This document shows positions 5,486 to 8,490 of a stretch of DNA of 8,490 nucleotides, piece after piece; the stretch's first letter is position 1; every line of letters starts with the position of its first letter. Origin of the DNA: an uncultured Thermoleophilia bacterium (GTDB taxonomy: Bacteria; Actinomycetota; Thermoleophilia; UBA2241); the NCBI GenBank assembly GCA_903912585.1, contig CAIWHY010000165.1, positions 1-8,490 of the forward strand, written 5' to 3'. Both the position numbers and the translations under genes were made by a program. The notes beneath the pieces are model-generated. The model saw nothing but the letters and a program-made list of their open reading frames with translations, had not been told where the DNA came from and searched no databases.

Positions 5486-6070
5486 GTGACACCACTTGTA
5501 CCGTTCGTGATCGAGCAGACGAGCCGCGGCGAGCGCTCGTTCGACATCTTCTCCAGGCTACTCAACGAGCGCGTGATCTTCTTGGGCACGCCGGTCAACG
5601 ACGACGTCGCCAACCTGATCGTGGCGCAGCTCATCCATCTGGAGTCGGACGACCCCGACAAGGACATCAGCCTGTACATCAACAGCCCAGGCGGCAGCGT
5701 CTACTCCGGTCTCGCGATCTACGACACGATGCAGTTCATCAAGCCCGACGTGAGCACGATCTGCGTCGGCAGCGCCATGAGCATGGGGGCGCTGCTGCTC
5801 GCCGGCGGCGCCAAGGGCAAGCGCTTCGCGCTGCCCAACGCGCGCATCCTCATCCACCAGATCATGGGCGGCTACGAGGGTCAGGCAACGGACATCGAGA
5901 TCCACGCCAAGGAGGTCATCGACCTCCGCAAGCGTTTGGACGAGATCCTCGCGGACCACACCGGGAAGCCCGAGGCGCAGGTACGCAAAGATACGGAACG
6001 CGACAACTTCATGTCTGCCGCGGAAGCCAAGGAGTACGGCATCCTCGACGACGTCATCGCCCACCGGTAG
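5486..6070 (+). CDS. clpP: ClpP, ATP-dependent Clp protease proteolytic subunit
   Basis: ClpP is the serine-peptidase barrel that degrades substrates fed by ClpX or ClpC. The protein has 194 residues, the usual length. The catalytic triad is S99 (SAMSMGALLLAGG), H124 (RILIHQIMGG) and D173 (TERDNFMSA). The intervals of 25 and 49 residues match E. coli mature ClpP (S97, H122, D171). The oxyanion-region motif INSPGGSVYSGLAIYD lies at about 65-80. The start is GTG at 5486, with GAGGG 7 nt upstream; another in-frame GTG at 5459 would add nine residues without a good ribosome binding site. The N-terminus (TPLVPFVIEQTSRGERSFDIF) starts at the normal axial-loop region with little propeptide. Only one clpP is present; tandem clpP1-clpP2 is common in Actinomycetes. 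It lies 35 bp before clpX, so ClpXP is probably made from one transcript. Confidence 0.97.
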   Translation: MTPLVPFVIEQTSRGERSFDIFSRLLNERVIFLGTPVNDDVANLIVAQLIHLESDDPDKDISLYINSPGGSVYSGLAIYDTMQFIKPDVSTICVGSAMSMGALLLAGGAKGKRFALPNARILIHQIMGGYEGQATDIEIHAKEVIDLRKRLDEILADHTGKPEAQVRKDTERDNFMSAAEAKEYGILDDVIAHR

Positions 6071-6105
6071 AGCGGGCGGGGCGCGTCACTTCAAAGGAGC
6101 GAGTG

Positions 6106-7360
<1,255 letters not shown>

Positions 7361-7380
<20 letters not shown>

Positions 7381-8490
7381 GAAGGCGGCTGCCGGCGACA
7401 GCGTGAAGGTGGCGGCCCTGCCGCTGCTCCCGACGCGAGAGCTCGTGGTGTTCCCGCACATGGTGGCGCCTATCTTCGTGGGGCGCGTCAAGAGCATCGC
7501 AGCCATCGAGCGCGCCTTCAGCGAGCACTCGGCGCTCATCCTGAGCGCCCAGCGCGAGTCCGCGCAGGAAGACCCGGACGCCGCCGACATCATGGCCGTG
7601 GGCACGCGCGTCAAGGTGCTCCAGCTGTTCAAGCTGCCGGACGGCAGCGTCAAGGCTCTGGTGGAAGGCGAGCAGCGCGTGCGCATCGAGAGCTACGAAG
7701 CCACGTCGCCGTGCTTCGTCGTGCGCGCGCGCTCACTGACTTCCTCAGACCGGACGCTGCCCCGCTGCCGCGCGCTGGCGCGCCGCGTGGCGCGCGAGTT
7801 CGGCACCTACGCGCGCCACGACCCGCAGCTCGCCGAGGAGCTTCTGGGGGTCGTGGAGCAGACGCGCGACCCCGAGGAGCTGGCCGACATCGTCGCCGCG
7901 CACCTGCAGGTCGACGCGGCGCAGAAGCAGGCGCTCCTGGAGATGGAATCCACGCAGGAGCGCCTGCTCGCCCTGCTGGAACTGCTCGCGGAGGAGAACG
8001 CGGTCCTCGCGATCGAGCAGGAGATCGGCCTCAAGGTGCAGCAGCGCATCGAGAGCGCGCAGCGCCAGATGTTCCTGCATGAGAAGCTGCGCGTGATCCG
8101 CGACGAGATCGAGGAGGGCGGGGAGACCGCCGACGAGGAGGTCGGCGAGTACGTCCGCCGGCTCGCCGAGGGCCGTCTCTCGCCGGTGGCGCACAAGCTG
8201 GTCGAGCGCGAGCTCAAGAAGCTCCGGCAGGCGCCCTCGATGAGCCCCGAGGTCGCCGTGATCCGTGGCCTGCTCGACTCGATCTTCGACCTGCCCTGGG
8301 GCAAGCTGGCCGCGGCCGACGTCGACGTCGCGGCCGTGGACCGGCACCTGCAGCGCACGCACTACGGCCTCAAGGAAGTGAAGGACCGCATCCTCGAGTA
8401 CCTCGCGGTCTGCCGCATGCGCAGCGAGGCCGCCGCCCGCCGAGGCCCCGACGTGCCGGTGGGCCGCGGCGGCTCCGGCCGGGCAGGCAC
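7361..8490 (+). CDS. lon: Lon ATP-dependent protease, N-terminal part (cut by window end)
   Basis: Lon is a AAA+ serine protease that degrades damaged and short-lived regulatory proteins. The window holds 376 codons plus 2 nt; the ATPase core, sensor domain and Ser-Lys protease domain lie beyond it. The substrate-binding N-domain starts at about 20 (LPLLPTRELVVFPHMVAPIFVGR). A long helical region at about 190-260 includes QMFLHEKLRVIRDEIEEG, the counterpart of the REQ-containing helix of Lon. The linker DLPWGK (310-315) and HYGLKEVKDRILEYLAV (334-350) are diagnostic. The start is GTG at 7361, inside the end of clpX, with GGAG 7 nt upstream; GTG at 7403 lacks such a site. The next expected motif, Walker A (usually VGPPGxGKT), reads VGRGGSGRAG (367-376). 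The conserved Lys and Thr are missing and the segment before it seems one residue short, possibly a sequence-end artefact. Confidence 0.93.

Overview
This is a GC-rich (roughly 65-70 % by eye) bacterial chromosomal segment, probably from an actinobacterium. The evidence is the LexA operator form CGAAC-N4-GTTCG, the frequent GTG starts (most genes here), tRNA genes with encoded CCA, and a LysM membrane protein next to lexA. The order tig-clpP-clpX-lon with a single clpP is unlike the clpP1-clpP2 pairs of many Actinomycetes, so a deeper-branching class (Coriobacteriia or Thermoleophilia type) is possible. That placement is inference.

Layout. (1) 5-1111, minus strand: a secreted protein of unknown function. 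(2) 1304-1351: a divergent SOS control region with a good -35 box and two LexA operators. (3) 1369-2596, plus strand: a compact three-gene operon of lexA, a 77-residue zinc-ribbon protein and a membrane-anchored LysM protein. Each junction is a 4-nt start/stop overlap (ATGA, then GTGA). (4) 2735-3905: five tRNA genes, Pro(TGG)-Gly(TCC)-Arg(TCT), then a 112-residue Cys-rich orphan gene, then His(GTG)-Leu(TAG). (5) 3999-8490: a protein quality-control cluster of tig (trigger factor), clpP, clpX and lon. lon runs off the right edge of the window.

How the genes work together. LexA should repress its own operon and be cleaved on DNA damage. The third gene has the architecture of the SOS-induced division inhibitors YneA, DivS and ChiZ, so the operon probably couples the damage response to a division checkpoint; the zinc-ribbon protein between them is the unexplained partner. 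In the second half, trigger factor folds nascent chains, ClpXP unfolds and degrades tagged or damaged proteins, and Lon is a second AAA+ protease. ClpXP and Lon often remove SOS products in other bacteria, a functional link only inferred here.

The most notable items are the lexA / zinc-ribbon / LysM operon with its double operator, the orphan Cys-rich gene inside the tRNA cluster, and the corrupted Walker A region of lon in the last ~50 bases, which may be a sequence-end artefact. No CRISPR array, insertion sequence, phage gene or rRNA was seen. No gene-free stretch exceeds 300 bases.
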